From: Brooklawnia sp937867175
GTDB lineage: Bacteria > Actinomycetota > Actinomycetes > Propionibacteriales > Propionibacteriaceae
Direction of reading: 5' to 3'
Length of the DNA stretch: 64,000 nucleotides
Assembly (NCBI GenBank): GCA_036821905.1
Contig: DAISIR010000004.1
Coordinates: 122,608 to 186,607 of the forward strand
Numbering within the stretch: position 1 is the stretch's first letter; each line of letters starts with the position of its first letter. The notes beneath the pieces were generated by a model. It ran no database searches. It had not been told where the DNA came from and saw nothing but the letters and a program-made list of their open reading frames with translations. Both the position numbers and the translations under genes were made by a program. Shown here in pieces: positions 1 to 8,600 of the stretch.

Positions 1-33
1 CTGATCGATCGACCCCATAGGAAGGTGACCACG

Positions 34-885
34 ATGGATGTCCACAGCCTGCCGACCGAGTTCTACTCCGCCTACGTCTTCGATATGGACGGCACGATCT
101 ACCTAGGCGACCACTTGTTGCCTGGTGCTGCGCGCATGATCGAAGAACTGCGCCGCCGGAACATTCCGGTCCGGTTCTTGTCGAACAACCCGACCAAGGA
201 CCCGGAGATGTACGCAGAGAAGCTTGACCGCTTGGGCATTCAGACACCTGTCGACGACATCGCCAACACGATCGTCACTACCACCCGCTGGCTCAAGCAC
301 CACGCTCCCGACGCAGTTCTCTTCGTCGTGGGTGAGGAGCCGCTGAAGCGGGCGCTGGTGAAGTCGGGCTTCGAGTTGAGTGAAGACCCGGAGCGGATTG
401 ACATCGTGGTCGCCTCCTATGACCGCACCTTCGACTACCGCAAACTGCAGATCGCCTTCGACGCGATCTGGTTCCACAAGCGGGCGATTCTGGTGCAAAC
501 CAATCCCGACCGTTTCTGCCCCTTCCCGGGGGGACGTGGCGAGCCTGACTGCGCAGCCGTCACTGCCGCCATCGAGGCCTGCACCAGTGTCAAGTGCAGC
601 GCCAGCTTCGGCAAGCCGGATCCCATAATGACCCGCCTCGCCCTTGAGGGACTCAATCTGCCTCCCGAGGACTGCGTGATGGTCGGCGACCGTCTCCAGA
701 CCGACATCCAGATGGCCCTCGATTCGAACATGGTCTCGGCCCTGGTGCTCACCGGGGAGGCCACCGCCGAAGATGTACGGGCGCTGGACGCTGCCCACAC
801 GCCCACGTACGTCCTCGACCGCATTGACCGCTTGATTCCTGCCTCGGTATGGGCGGAGTTGGGCTGGTCGGACAACGACCACTGA
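34..885 (+). CDS. NagD/AraL-type HAD-IIA sugar-phosphate phosphatase
   Basis: This 283-residue cytoplasmic protein is a haloacid-dehalogenase phosphatase of subfamily IIA, expected to remove phosphate from small sugar phosphates. HAD motif I is DMDGT near residues 17-21, motif II is the FLSNNP segment near 50, and motifs III/IV are seen as GKPDP and GDRLQTDI in the C-terminal third, with the large cap between them. I chose the ATG at 34 because AGGAAGG at 19-25 sits 8 bases before it; the in-frame GTG at 25 lies inside that ribosome site. It is the first gene of a three-gene operon with an FGGY kinase (10-base gap) and an AraM homologue, which matches the role of AraL in Bacillus arabinose operons, where it is thought to clear stalled sugar phosphates. 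The exact substrate is not visible. Genes upstream of the window may belong to the same operon. Confidence 0.85.
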   Translation: MDVHSLPTEFYSAYVFDMDGTIYLGDHLLPGAARMIEELRRRNIPVRFLSNNPTKDPEMYAEKLDRLGIQTPVDDIANTIVTTTRWLKHHAPDAVLFVVGEEPLKRALVKSGFELSEDPERIDIVVASYDRTFDYRKLQIAFDAIWFHKRAILVQTNPDRFCPFPGGRGEPDCAAVTAAIEACTSVKCSASFGKPDPIMTRLALEGLNLPPEDCVMVGDRLQTDIQMALDSNMVSALVLTGEATAEDVRALDAAHTPTYVLDRIDRLIPASVWAELGWSDNDH

Positions 886-895
886 AAGGGATTCC

Positions 896-2452
896 ATGTC
901 CTCAGACGCGTACCTGCTCGGTATCGACTACGGCACCGAGAGTTGCCGAGTCGCCATCTTCGACCTCGCCGGTCGTCCGGTGACATTTGCCGCGACGCCG
1001 TATGCCACCAAGTACCCTCGTAGCGGTTGGGCCGAGCAGAGTCCCGCCGACTGGTGGGAGGCGCTGCAGGCGTCCAGTGCACGTGCACTCGCCAACGCCG
1101 GTATCCCAGCCAGCGCGATCGCGGGCATCTCCTACGACGCCACGACCATGACCGTCGTCCCGATGGACGCCAAGGGCCAGGAGTTGCGGGACGCGATCAT
1201 GTGGATGGACGTCCGCGCCACCGAGCAGGCCGCCCGCGCACAATCGTCGGATTCGGTCGCCCGGCTGTACAACGGTGCCGGCACCGCCCCGGCTACCGCC
1301 GAGTGGTTCCCCTTCAAGGCCGCTTGGCTGAAGGAGAACGAGCCGGAGACCTACAACAAGGCCGTCCACTTGGTGGACGCCCCTGACTGGTTGACCTACA
1401 AGCTGACCGGTGAGTGGACCGTCAACATCAACTCGGCCGCCCACCGCATGTATTACAACCGTGACCATGGCGGCTGGCCGGTCGACTTCTACGAGCACAT
1501 CGGCTGTGGCGACGTCTTCAGCAAGGTCCCAGAGCGGGTTCTCGACTTGGGTACCCCGGTAGGCACCCTGTCGGTGATCGCAGCCCAACTGCTGGGGCTG
1601 CGTCCAGGTATTCCGGTCGCCCAGGGCGCGGCGGACGCGTGGGCCGGCCAGATCGGCCTGGGCGTGGTTTCCCCCGGCAAGATGGCCATGATCACCGGTT
1701 CGTCCCAAGTCCTCACCGGACAGTCCGACAAGCCGATTCATGGCAAGGGCTTCTTCGGCGCCTACACCGATGGCGTTGTCAAGGGTCAGTACACCGTCGA
1801 GGGCGGTCAGGTATCGACCGGTTCGGTGCTGAAGTGGTTCAAGGACAACTTCGCCCGCGACCTCATCCAGGCCGCCGATCGCACCGGGCTGAACGTCTAC
1901 GACCTGCTGAACAAGGCTTCCAAGGACCTGCCGCCCGGCTCGAACGGCTTGATCATCAACGAGTACTTCCAAGGGAACCGTACGCCCTACACCGACTCGA
2001 AGGCTCGCGGCATCATCTGGGGCCTGACCTTGGCTCATGGCCCGGAACACATGTACCGGGCCATCCAGGAGTCGGTCGCCTACGGCACCGCGCACATCCT
2101 GCGCGCGATGACTTCCGCGGGTTACGAAGTCTCGGAGATGGTCGCCGCCGGCGGTGCCACTAAGAGCCGCGACTGGATCCAGATGCACGCCGATGTGACT
2201 GGTGTGCCGATCACTCTGACCGAGGTCGGCGACGCGGTGGTGCTCGGCAGCTGCATGATGGCCGCTGTGGGCGCAGGGCTCTACCCCGACCTTCAGGAGG
2301 CCGCCAAGGCGATGGTGCACGAGGTCGACCGTCTGGAGCCGGACCCCGAAACCCACGAGGCATACAAGTTCTACGTCGACAAGTACTGCGATACCTACCC
2401 GCAGCTGCAATCGATGATCCATGAAATGGTCGATCACGAGGCCGGTCTGTGA
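896..2452 (+). CDS. FGGY-family carbohydrate kinase (ribulokinase-like)
   Basis: A 518-residue ATP-dependent sugar kinase of the FGGY family, which phosphorylates a pentulose, hexulose or polyol. The N-terminal actin-like fold opens with GIDYGTESCRVAIFD near residues 9-23 and the C-terminal domain carries GSSQVLTGQ and the AAGGATKSRDW adenosine-site segment. AAAGGGA just before the ATG at 896 serves as ribosome site. It lies between a NagD-type phosphatase and an AraM homologue, and its stop overlaps the next start as TGATG, so the three are probably translated together. The bona fide AraB is at 39620-41257, so this copy probably handles another ketose or sugar alcohol. D-ribulokinase, L-ribulokinase and an unknown substrate are all possible. 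Nothing upstream in the window shows its regulator. Confidence 0.85.
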   Translation: MSSDAYLLGIDYGTESCRVAIFDLAGRPVTFAATPYATKYPRSGWAEQSPADWWEALQASSARALANAGIPASAIAGISYDATTMTVVPMDAKGQELRDAIMWMDVRATEQAARAQSSDSVARLYNGAGTAPATAEWFPFKAAWLKENEPETYNKAVHLVDAPDWLTYKLTGEWTVNINSAAHRMYYNRDHGGWPVDFYEHIGCGDVFSKVPERVLDLGTPVGTLSVIAAQLLGLRPGIPVAQGAADAWAGQIGLGVVSPGKMAMITGSSQVLTGQSDKPIHGKGFFGAYTDGVVKGQYTVEGGQVSTGSVLKWFKDNFARDLIQAADRTGLNVYDLLNKASKDLPPGSNGLIINEYFQGNRTPYTDSKARGIIWGLTLAHGPEHMYRAIQESVAYGTAHILRAMTSAGYEVSEMVAAGGATKSRDWIQMHADVTGVPITLTEVGDAVVLGSCMMAAVGAGLYPDLQEAAKAMVHEVDRLEPDPETHEAYKFYVDKYCDTYPQLQSMIHEMVDHEAGL

Positions 2453-3813
2453 TGACCTCGGATCTGATTCGTTCCGCCCTACGGACCGCTACCGACACCA
2501 AGGTGGTGTTGGCCGAGCCTGGCGCTGTCACCGCCACCCCACAGGTATTCAGGGAGTGCTTCGGAGACACCACCGCGATCGTGGTTGGCGATGAGCGCAC
2601 CATGGCGGTCGCCGGCAATGCGGTGGTCGCGGCACTGGCCGCGGCTGGCATTGCCCAACTGGACGCGTATGTCTTTCCGGGCTCCCCGGAGCTGTACGCG
2701 GACATGGACAATTGCCACTCGATCCGAGATTCCCTCGCCGAACGTGGCGAGGCCATTCCGGTAGCGGTTGGCTCCGGAACCCTGAACGACCTAGTCAAGC
2801 GGGCTGCTTTTGAGCTGGGTCGGCCATATATGGTGGTCTGCACCGCAGCGTCCATGGACGGCTATACCGCTTTTGGCGCCTCGATCGCTTTGGACGGCTT
2901 CAAGAACACCCGCGAGTGCACCGCTCCTCGCGGCTGCGTGGCCGACTACGAGATCTTGGCCGCCGCACCGCAGGTGATGACCGCCTCCGGCTATGGCGAT
3001 CTGATCGGCAAGCTCACTGCGGGCGCCGACTGGATCGTGGCTGACGCGGTCGGCACCGAGGCCATGGACGATGGGGTCTGGGAGCAGGTCCAAGGGCCGT
3101 TGCACGGTTCCCTGTCTCGCCCCGAGGCGTTGGCCAACGGCGATGTCTCGGCCACCGGCGACCTGGCAGAGGGACTGCTGATGAGTGGCTTGGCCATGCA
3201 GGGCCACCAGTCGTCGCGACCGGCATCGGGTTCGGAGCACCAGTTCAGCCACCTGTGGGAAATGGAGGGTCACGGCGTCGACGTGACCCCACGCCGGCTC
3301 TCACACGGCTTCAAGGTGGCACTGGGCACCGTTGCGATGACCGCGCTCTACGAGGCCCTGCTGCGTCGTGACATCACCACTCTCGACGTGGATGCCGCTG
3401 TAGCAGCTTGGCCGACTAAGGAGCGTGCCGAGGAGCAGGTACGCGAACTGAATCCTGGCTCGTCGTTGATCGACGAGATGATGAATCAGTCGATGGCCAA
3501 GTACATAGACGCCGACCAGTTGCGCGCGCGGCTGGACAGCCTGAAGCAACAGTGGCCCACTCTCAGCGAGAAGCTGCGGGCCCAATTGCTGCCCGCCACC
3601 CAGGTTCAGCAGATGCTGCGTACGGTGGGCGCCCCGGCGCATCCGAACGACATCGACCTGGAATGGGAACGCTTCCACCAGACCTACTACCGGGCACGGA
3701 TGATCCGCAAACGTTATACCGTGCTCGACTTGGTCAACGAGGCCGGCCTGTTGGATGAGTTGGTCGCCGAGTTGTTCGCCCCTGACGGCTTCTGGGGAGC
3801 CCAGCAGGGCTGA
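2452..3813 (+). CDS. AraM-type dehydrogenase (sn-glycerol-1-phosphate dehydrogenase family), copy 1
   Basis: A 453-residue member of the iron/zinc alcohol dehydrogenase-dehydroquinate synthase superfamily, closest to bacterial AraM, which reduces dihydroxyacetone phosphate to sn-glycerol 1-phosphate with NAD(P)H and a metal ion. The nucleotide site is around VGSGTLNDL, followed by CTAASMDGYTAFGAS and the motif SRPASGSEHQFSHLWE, whose histidine, with that in LSHGFK further on and an aspartate nearer the N terminus, is expected to bind metal. The ATG at 2452 overlaps the kinase stop (TGATG); a GTG three bases earlier is an alternative. A clear paralogue lies at 41420-42805, also beside FGGY kinases. 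Because both copies sit with sugar kinases, they may act on a ketose phosphate instead of making G1P; this is inference. Confidence 0.85.
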   Translation: MTSDLIRSALRTATDTKVVLAEPGAVTATPQVFRECFGDTTAIVVGDERTMAVAGNAVVAALAAAGIAQLDAYVFPGSPELYADMDNCHSIRDSLAERGEAIPVAVGSGTLNDLVKRAAFELGRPYMVVCTAASMDGYTAFGASIALDGFKNTRECTAPRGCVADYEILAAAPQVMTASGYGDLIGKLTAGADWIVADAVGTEAMDDGVWEQVQGPLHGSLSRPEALANGDVSATGDLAEGLLMSGLAMQGHQSSRPASGSEHQFSHLWEMEGHGVDVTPRRLSHGFKVALGTVAMTALYEALLRRDITTLDVDAAVAAWPTKERAEEQVRELNPGSSLIDEMMNQSMAKYIDADQLRARLDSLKQQWPTLSEKLRAQLLPATQVQQMLRTVGAPAHPNDIDLEWERFHQTYYRARMIRKRYTVLDLVNEAGLLDELVAELFAPDGFWGAQQG

Positions 3814-3844
3814 GTTCGACCCAAATCAAAGAACGCCTCAAACG

Positions 3845-3917
3845 GAACTGCGCTGAGAGTCACGTCCCGGGCCATGACGAAGAGTCAGACCCGGGAGGCT
3901 GACCTGAGGCGCAGTTC
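3845..3917. terminator. Long nested inverted repeat between convergent genes
   Basis: GAACTGCGC at 3845-3853 pairs with GCGCAGTTC at 3909-3917. Inside it TCCCGGG at 3865-3871 pairs with CCCGGGA at 3890-3896, and inside that TGAC (3875-3878) pairs with GTCA (3884-3887). It lies between the ends of the convergent araM copy 1 and modC, so a bidirectional terminator is the simplest reading. There is no T-tract, which is common in actinobacteria. The end of a decayed mobile element is the alternative. Confidence 0.5.
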
Positions 3918-3946
3918 TGCTGCCGGGGCTCGACCAGGCATTTCCC

Positions 3947-4108
3947 GTGACGAAACGCGCGACACTCATTGAGTCGAGGCTGAACTCCGGTCCAGGATGG
4001 TCTCGGAACCTCGCAGACGATCTGGCTCAGCGACTCGGGTCATCCATCGTGGCCCCTCACACCGTGCGCCGGGTGTTGCCAGGGTCGGAGGCAATGGTGA
4101 CCTCCTGA
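3947..4108 (+). other. Possible 53-codon gene remnant
   Basis: A short plus-strand reading frame from a GTG at 3947 to a TGA at 4106-4108 that overlaps the modC 3' end in antisense. The peptide has a segment resembling a helix-turn-helix (LADDLAQRLG, then HTVRRVLP). The frame is open back to 3908, directly after the long inverted repeat. No convincing ribosome site precedes it and I recognise no family. It may be a decayed regulator or transposase fragment, or chance. Apart from this, the 243-base gap at 3814-4056 holds only the hairpin. Confidence 0.2.
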
Positions 4109-5139
4109 GCCTTCGCCGACAACCACACCGTCACCCCGGGGGCGAGACGCATCCGGGCGGCCGATTCGGCCGTCACATCGGCTGCCACTTCTACCTCACC
4201 CAGATCGACCCGAATCCGGATCGCATGCGGCATGGCAACCAGCGTCGTTACGGTGCCCTGCCAGACATTGCGGGCACTGGTGACCGGCGGGATCAGCGCG
4301 ACCGTGATCGATCCTGGACGCACGGTGGCTAACCCGGCCCCGCTGACCTGTCCCTCGTCCTCGCTGATTCCGTACACCACCAACTTGCCGGCGACCATGG
4401 TGCGGGCATCCTGCAGCCGGCCCCGGATGATGTTGACGTCGGCCAGCCTGGCCGCGAACGCGGAACCCGGGCGGGCCAGCACCTCAGCGGTCGGGCCGCG
4501 CTCCACCACCCGGCCGTGCTCGATGACCACGATGTGATCGGCCAGCGACACGATATCGAGCAGATCGTGGCTGACCAGCACCGTGGTCCGGCCGCGGGTG
4601 ATGTCGGCCAGCACGGCGCGCAGCCCAGCTGCCACCCGCACGTCCAAGGCCGACGTGGGTTCGTCCAGGAGAAGCGCCTCCGGTGCGGCCGCCAGCGTCC
4701 GCGCCAACGCCACCCGTTGCGCCTGCCCGCCCGAAAGTTCGCCGGAACGCCTTGACGCGAGATCGTCAACACCGAGCCGCTCCAGCCACTCATGCGCCGT
4801 TCGGTGGGCGCTCTTGCGGGTTGCGCGCTGGCTCCGTGGCCCGAATGCCACATTGTCCACCACATTGAGGTGCTTGAAGAGCAGACCGGATTGAGCCATC
4901 AGCCCGATCCGCCGCCTGTGTGGGGGCACTTCGATGCCCTGCTCAGTGTTGGTCAGGACACGACCATCGAGCCACACCTGCCCGCGGTCGGGAACCAGCA
5001 GCCCGGCCGCCACCTGTAGGACCGTCGATTTGCCGGCCGCATTGGGGCCGATCACCGCGAGCCGACCGCCCTCGGGAACCTCAAGCGCCACTTCGACGTC
5101 CCGGGCGTTGATCCGGAAATCAACCGTCAACCCGCTCAC
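4057..5139 (-). CDS. modC: Molybdate ABC transporter ATP-binding protein ModC
   Basis: A 360-residue ATPase that powers molybdate import through the ModB channel at the inner face of the membrane. Walker A is GPNAAGKST near residue 32, the ABC signature is LSGGQAQRVALARTL and Walker B ends LLLDEPTSALDV. After the roughly 230-residue ATPase domain a C-terminal TOBE/Mop domain (about residues 290-355) is present, as in genuine ModC, where it binds oxyanion and down-tunes transport. It starts at a GTG whose first four bases overlap the modB stop, so it is translationally coupled. It is the last gene of the regulator-modA-modB-modC operon and ends opposite the convergent araM gene. Confidence 0.93.
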   Translation of the reverse strand: MSGLTVDFRINARDVEVALEVPEGGRLAVIGPNAAGKSTVLQVAAGLLVPDRGQVWLDGRVLTNTEQGIEVPPHRRRIGLMAQSGLLFKHLNVVDNVAFGPRSQRATRKSAHRTAHEWLERLGVDDLASRRSGELSGGQAQRVALARTLAAAPEALLLDEPTSALDVRVAAGLRAVLADITRGRTTVLVSHDLLDIVSLADHIVVIEHGRVVERGPTAEVLARPGSAFAARLADVNIIRGRLQDARTMVAGKLVVYGISEDEGQVSGAGLATVRPGSITVALIPPVTSARNVWQGTVTTLVAMPHAIRIRVDLGEVEVAADVTAESAARMRLAPGVTVWLSAKAQEVTIASDPGNTRRTV

Positions 5140-5957
5140 GGCTGTTGGTCCCGCCCGTAAACCGCCGCCACGATGGCGGCAGCCACCACAACCAGAAGCA
5201 GCGACAGCGCGACTGCCGCGTCCTGGTCGACTTCGCGTTGCAGGTAGATCTCCAGCGGCAGAGTGCGGGTGACCCCTTGCAGCGAACCGGCGAAGGTGAG
5301 GGTGGCTCCGAACTCGCCGAGGGAGCGGGCGAACGCGAGCACGGCGCCGCTGGCCAACGCCGGGCCCGCCATCGGCAGTGTGACGCGGGCGAAGACCCTG
5401 GTCGGGGTGGCCCCGAGGGTGGCGGCGATGTGCTCGACGCGGGGGTCGATCGACCGCAGCGCCCCCTCGAGGCTGATGACCAGGAAGGGCAGCGAGACGA
5501 AGACCTGGGCCATCACCACGGCGAGCGTGGTGAACCCGACCTGGATCCCCACCACGTCCAGATAGCGGCCGATCAGTCCTCGGCGTCCGAAGGCCGTCAG
5601 TAGGGCGACGCCGCCCACCACGGGCGGCAGAACGAGCGGCAGCAGCACAAGGGTGCGCAGCAGGCCCCGTCCGGTGAACTGCAAGCGGGCAAGTACCAGC
5701 GCCAGCGGCACTCCCACCAGTAGGCAGACCAGAGTGGATGTGGCCGCTGTCTGCAGGCTGAGTCGCAGTGCGGCCAGCGAGGACTCGGAGGTGATCAAGC
5801 CCCAGAAGTTCGGCCAGTCGACGCTGGGCACCAGCCCGATCAGGGGGGTGCCAACGAAGGCGACGGCCAAGCCGGCGGGGACCAGCAGCCAGCCCGGCAC
5901 GCCCGGCGGCGTCTTGACCAACTGTTCAGCCTTGTGTCGTGTTGAAGCCGGCTTCAC
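5136..5957 (-). CDS. modB: Molybdate ABC transporter permease ModB
   Basis: A membrane permease of up to 273 residues with about five to six hydrophobic helices, forming the molybdate channel. The conserved EAA loop of binding-protein-dependent permeases is seen as EHIAATLGATPTRVFARVTLP in the second half, the contact point for ModC. The start is uncertain. The GTG at 5957 would overlap the end of modA by 32 bases. A TTG at 5921 has AAGG eight bases upstream and begins just after the modA stop, so the shorter form (261 residues) is also credible. It is in the mod operon and overlaps modC by four bases. Confidence 0.92.
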   Translation of the reverse strand: MKPASTRHKAEQLVKTPPGVPGWLLVPAGLAVAFVGTPLIGLVPSVDWPNFWGLITSESSLAALRLSLQTAATSTLVCLLVGVPLALVLARLQFTGRGLLRTLVLLPLVLPPVVGGVALLTAFGRRGLIGRYLDVVGIQVGFTTLAVVMAQVFVSLPFLVISLEGALRSIDPRVEHIAATLGATPTRVFARVTLPMAGPALASGAVLAFARSLGEFGATLTFAGSLQGVTRTLPLEIYLQREVDQDAAVALSLLLVVVAAAIVAAVYGRDQQP

Positions 5958-6741
5958 GCATTACCTGCTGGCCCTCACTGGAAGCCACCAGGTCGATGAA
6001 GGCCTGAGCCGCCTCTGGGTTCTGGGCGTCGGCGAGCAGGGCGATCGGGTAGACGTTGGTCACTTGGTCGGCCTCCGGGAAGTCGACCACGCTCACCTTG
6101 TCTCCCGCGCCCTTGGCGTCGGTGCGGTAGACCAGACCAGCGTCGGCCTCGCCTGCGGTGACCTTGGTCAGCACGCTGGAGACTGAGTTCTCCTCGCTCA
6201 CCGGGGTCAGTGTGACACCAGCAAGCTCAGCGACCTGCTGGGTGGCGCCGCCACACGGCACCTGGGGCGCGCAGACCACCACCTTGAGATCGGGATTGGC
6301 CAAGTCGGCCAGCGACGCGACGCCATGCGGGTTGCCCGGGACCACGACGATGGTGAGGTGGTTGGTGACGAACGGCGTCGGCTCCCCCACCACCAGTTTT
6401 GCGTCGGTCGCCTTGGTCATGTTGCGTTCGTCGGCGCTGGCGAAGACATCGCCGGGGGCCCCGGCCTGTAGTTGGGCTACCAGGTCGGCGGAGCCGGCGA
6501 AGACGAACTGCACGTCGAGGTCGGGGTGCTCGGCCATCAACCGGTCGCCGAGTTCGGTGAATGTCTTGGTCAGCGAGGCTGCGGCGTAGACGTTGATGGT
6601 GCCGCTCAGTGGGGCTTGCGCCGGAGTGGCCTGCGTGGGGGTACTGGCTGAGGACGCCGACGAGGAATCGCCGGTCGATGACTGGCCACAACCGACCAGC
6701 GCGAGGCAGGCCGCAAGGGCGGCAGCGAAGATGCGGATCAC
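5926..6741 (-). CDS. modA: Molybdate-binding lipoprotein ModA
   Basis: A 271-residue extracytoplasmic solute-binding lipoprotein that captures molybdate (or tungstate) for ModBC. The N terminus is a lipoprotein signal with lipobox LVGC near residues 15-18, followed by a Ser/Thr-rich linker and the ModA fold starting at INVYAAASLTKTF; FVFAGSADLVAQLQAGAPGD is the conserved ligand-site segment. I set the start at the GTG at 6741, which overlaps the TGA of the upstream regulator gene in GTGA. The longer open frame further upstream lies inside that regulator gene and encodes no signal peptide. It is the second gene of the mod operon. Confidence 0.93.
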   Translation of the reverse strand: MIRIFAAALAACLALVGCGQSSTGDSSSASSASTPTQATPAQAPLSGTINVYAAASLTKTFTELGDRLMAEHPDLDVQFVFAGSADLVAQLQAGAPGDVFASADERNMTKATDAKLVVGEPTPFVTNHLTIVVVPGNPHGVASLADLANPDLKVVVCAPQVPCGGATQQVAELAGVTLTPVSEENSVSSVLTKVTAGEADAGLVYRTDAKGAGDKVSVVDFPEADQVTNVYPIALLADAQNPEAAQAFIDLVASSEGQQVMREAGFNTTQG

Positions 6742-7142
6742 TTGGCGACCTCGGGGGTTTCGATGATGACGTTGGTGGACTTCACGACGGCGACGGCCAA
6801 GCTGCCCGGCTGGAGTTCCAGTTCGCGCACCGAGTCGGCACTGATGAGCGAGGTAATGGTGTAGGGGCCGCACCGCATCTTGACCTGCCCCATCACACCG
6901 TCGGTCTTCACCTCGGTGACCAGCCCGACCAGCCGGTTTCGCGCGGACACCTTCGAGCCGAACGTCTCCTCCGGGGCGCTCGGTTGGGCCGCCGCGTAGG
7001 CCGCCAGAGCAGCCCCGTCGATCACCTTGCGGTTGTGGGTGTCAAGATGTTCGGGGAGCCTGCCTGCGTCGATCAGCCGCCGCACGGTGTCATCGCTGAC
7101 GCCGAGCAGAGCGGACGCCTCGGCGATCCGGAACTCTGCCAT
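6738..7142 (-). CDS. HTH-Mop molybdate-responsive regulator
   Basis: A 134-residue protein with an excisionase/MerR-like winged helix at residues 3-30 (RIAEASALLGVSDDTVRRLI) and a molybdopterin-binding Mop/TOBE domain at residues 65-130. Proteins of this architecture sit at the head of actinobacterial mod operons and are thought to sense intracellular molybdate. It overlaps modA by four bases, so regulator and transporter are coexpressed. An imperfect inverted repeat lies just upstream at 7159-7201 and is the obvious candidate for its own operator. It is shorter than E. coli ModE and has one Mop domain instead of two, so a dimer would be needed to make a full oxyanion site. Confidence 0.85.
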   Translation of the reverse strand: MAEFRIAEASALLGVSDDTVRRLIDAGRLPEHLDTHNRKVIDGAALAAYAAAQPSAPEETFGSKVSARNRLVGLVTEVKTDGVMGQVKMRCGPYTITSLISADSVRELELQPGSLAVAVVKSTNVIIETPEVAK

Positions 7143-7158
7143 GCGGGCAATTCAAGCA

Positions 7159-7201
7159 CGCATCTGCGGACTTGTCACCCATAGACCATTCCGCAAATAC
7201 G
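7159..7201. promoter_or_regulatory. Candidate operator upstream of the mod operon
   Basis: CGCATCTGCGGA at 7159-7170 and TCCGCAAATACG at 7190-7201 form an inverted repeat matching at 10 of 12 positions with a 19-base spacer. It lies between the end of ahcY and the start of the mod regulator gene. Binding by the HTH-Mop protein is an inference; a hairpin terminator for ahcY is the alternative. Confidence 0.4.
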
Positions 7202-7204
7202 GAT

Positions 7205-8593
7205 TCAATAGCGGTAGTTGTCCGCCTTGTAGGGGCCTTCCACCGGGACGTCTAGGTAATCCGCCTGTCGCTGAGTGAGGCGACTCAGCCGCACCCCCAG
7301 GGCGTCCAGGTGTAACCGGGCGACCTCCTCGTCCAACCGCTTGGGCAAGACATGCACGCCCAGCGGGTAGGCGTCCCGATTGGTGAACAGTTCGATCTGA
7401 GCCAGAACCTGATTGGTGAACGAATTGCTCATCACGAAGCTGGGGTGACCGGTCGCGTTGCCGAGATTCAGCAGCCTGCCCTCCGACAAGACCAGCACGC
7501 CATGCCCGTCGGCGAAGCGCCACAGATCGACCTGCGGCTTGACTGGTTCGCGGACCACTCCCGGCCACGTCTCCAGACCGGCCATATCGATTTCGTCGTC
7601 GAAATGGCCGATGTTGCCGACCACCGCCTGGTGCTTCATCCGGCTCATCTGCTCGGCGCTGATCACGTCGCAGCACCCGGTCGCAGTGATGAAGATGTCG
7701 GCGGTTGCCACCACGTCGTCGAGTCGCACTACCTGGAAGCCATCCATCGCCGCCTGCAGCGCGCAGATCGGGTCGATCTCAGTGATCAGCACGCGGGCGC
7801 CCTGACCATGTAGCGACTTCGCGCAGCCCTTGCCCACGTCACCGTAACCACACACCACGGCGGTCTTCCCGCCGATCAACATGTCGGTGGCCCGGTTGAT
7901 GCCGTCGATCAGCGAATGCCGGCAACCGTAGATGTTGTCGAATTTCGACTTGGTGACCGAGTCATTGACGTTGATGGCCGGGAACCTCAAGGTGCCGACC
8001 CGTGCCATGTGATGCAGTCGGTGGACGCCGGTGGTGGTTTCCTCTGTCACCCCGTAGAGGTTGGACGCGATGGCCCGCCAGTCGATGTCGGAGGTGGCAC
8101 GCAGCTGGTCGAGAATGACGCCGTACTCGCGGGAGTCGCCCTCGGCGCGCTGCGGCACGTCGCGTCCGAATTCGGCGCCCTTGTGGACGAGCAGGGTCGC
8201 ATCACCGCCATCGTCGAGGATCATCGTCGGCAGTTGACCGCCGGGCCACCGGAAGATCTCGGCGGCGGCCCGCCAGTACTCCTCCAAGGTCTCGCCCTTC
8301 CAGGCAAAGACCGGGATACCGGCCGCGGCGATCGCTGCCGCCGCGTGATCCTGGGTCGAGAAGATGTTGCAGGACGCCCACCGCACTTGGGCCCCCAACG
8401 CGACCAGCGTCTCGATCAGCACCGCAGTCTGCACGGTCATGTGCAGGGAGCCAGAGATCCGCGCACCGGCCAAAGGCTGGGACGCCGAGTACCGCTCACG
8501 CATCGCCATCAGCCCGGGCATCTCGTGCTCGGCAAGCGAGATCTCACGACGGCCGAAGTCGGCCAGTCCGATGTCTGCGACGCGGTAGTCCAT
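7205..8593 (-). CDS. ahcY: Adenosylhomocysteinase
   Basis: A 462-residue NAD-dependent S-adenosylhomocysteine hydrolase that splits SAH into adenosine and homocysteine, recycling the by-product of methyl transfer in the cytosol. The NAD-binding Rossmann motif CGYGDVGKG, the segment NVNDSVTKSKFDN with the catalytic lysine, and the conserved C terminus GPYKADNYRY are all present. The start is the ATG beginning MDYRVADIGL. No ribosome site precedes it, but TAGGCT ends seven bases upstream, which fits a leaderless mRNA. The longer open frame upstream runs into the SIS gene and has no family similarity. It is downstream of the SIS and phosphomannomutase genes, as in mycobacteria (from memory). Confidence 0.95.
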   Translation of the reverse strand: MDYRVADIGLADFGRREISLAEHEMPGLMAMRERYSASQPLAGARISGSLHMTVQTAVLIETLVALGAQVRWASCNIFSTQDHAAAAIAAAGIPVFAWKGETLEEYWRAAAEIFRWPGGQLPTMILDDGGDATLLVHKGAEFGRDVPQRAEGDSREYGVILDQLRATSDIDWRAIASNLYGVTEETTTGVHRLHHMARVGTLRFPAINVNDSVTKSKFDNIYGCRHSLIDGINRATDMLIGGKTAVVCGYGDVGKGCAKSLHGQGARVLITEIDPICALQAAMDGFQVVRLDDVVATADIFITATGCCDVISAEQMSRMKHQAVVGNIGHFDDEIDMAGLETWPGVVREPVKPQVDLWRFADGHGVLVLSEGRLLNLGNATGHPSFVMSNSFTNQVLAQIELFTNRDAYPLGVHVLPKRLDEEVARLHLDALGVRLSRLTQRQADYLDVPVEGPYKADNYRY

Positions 8594-8600
8594 GGGAGGC

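Noticed and set aside
902..2437. A 511-codon minus-strand open frame opposite the FGGY kinase
   Set aside because: The plus-strand frame has full FGGY family motifs; the antisense frame shows only biased high-GC composition and no recognisable domain.
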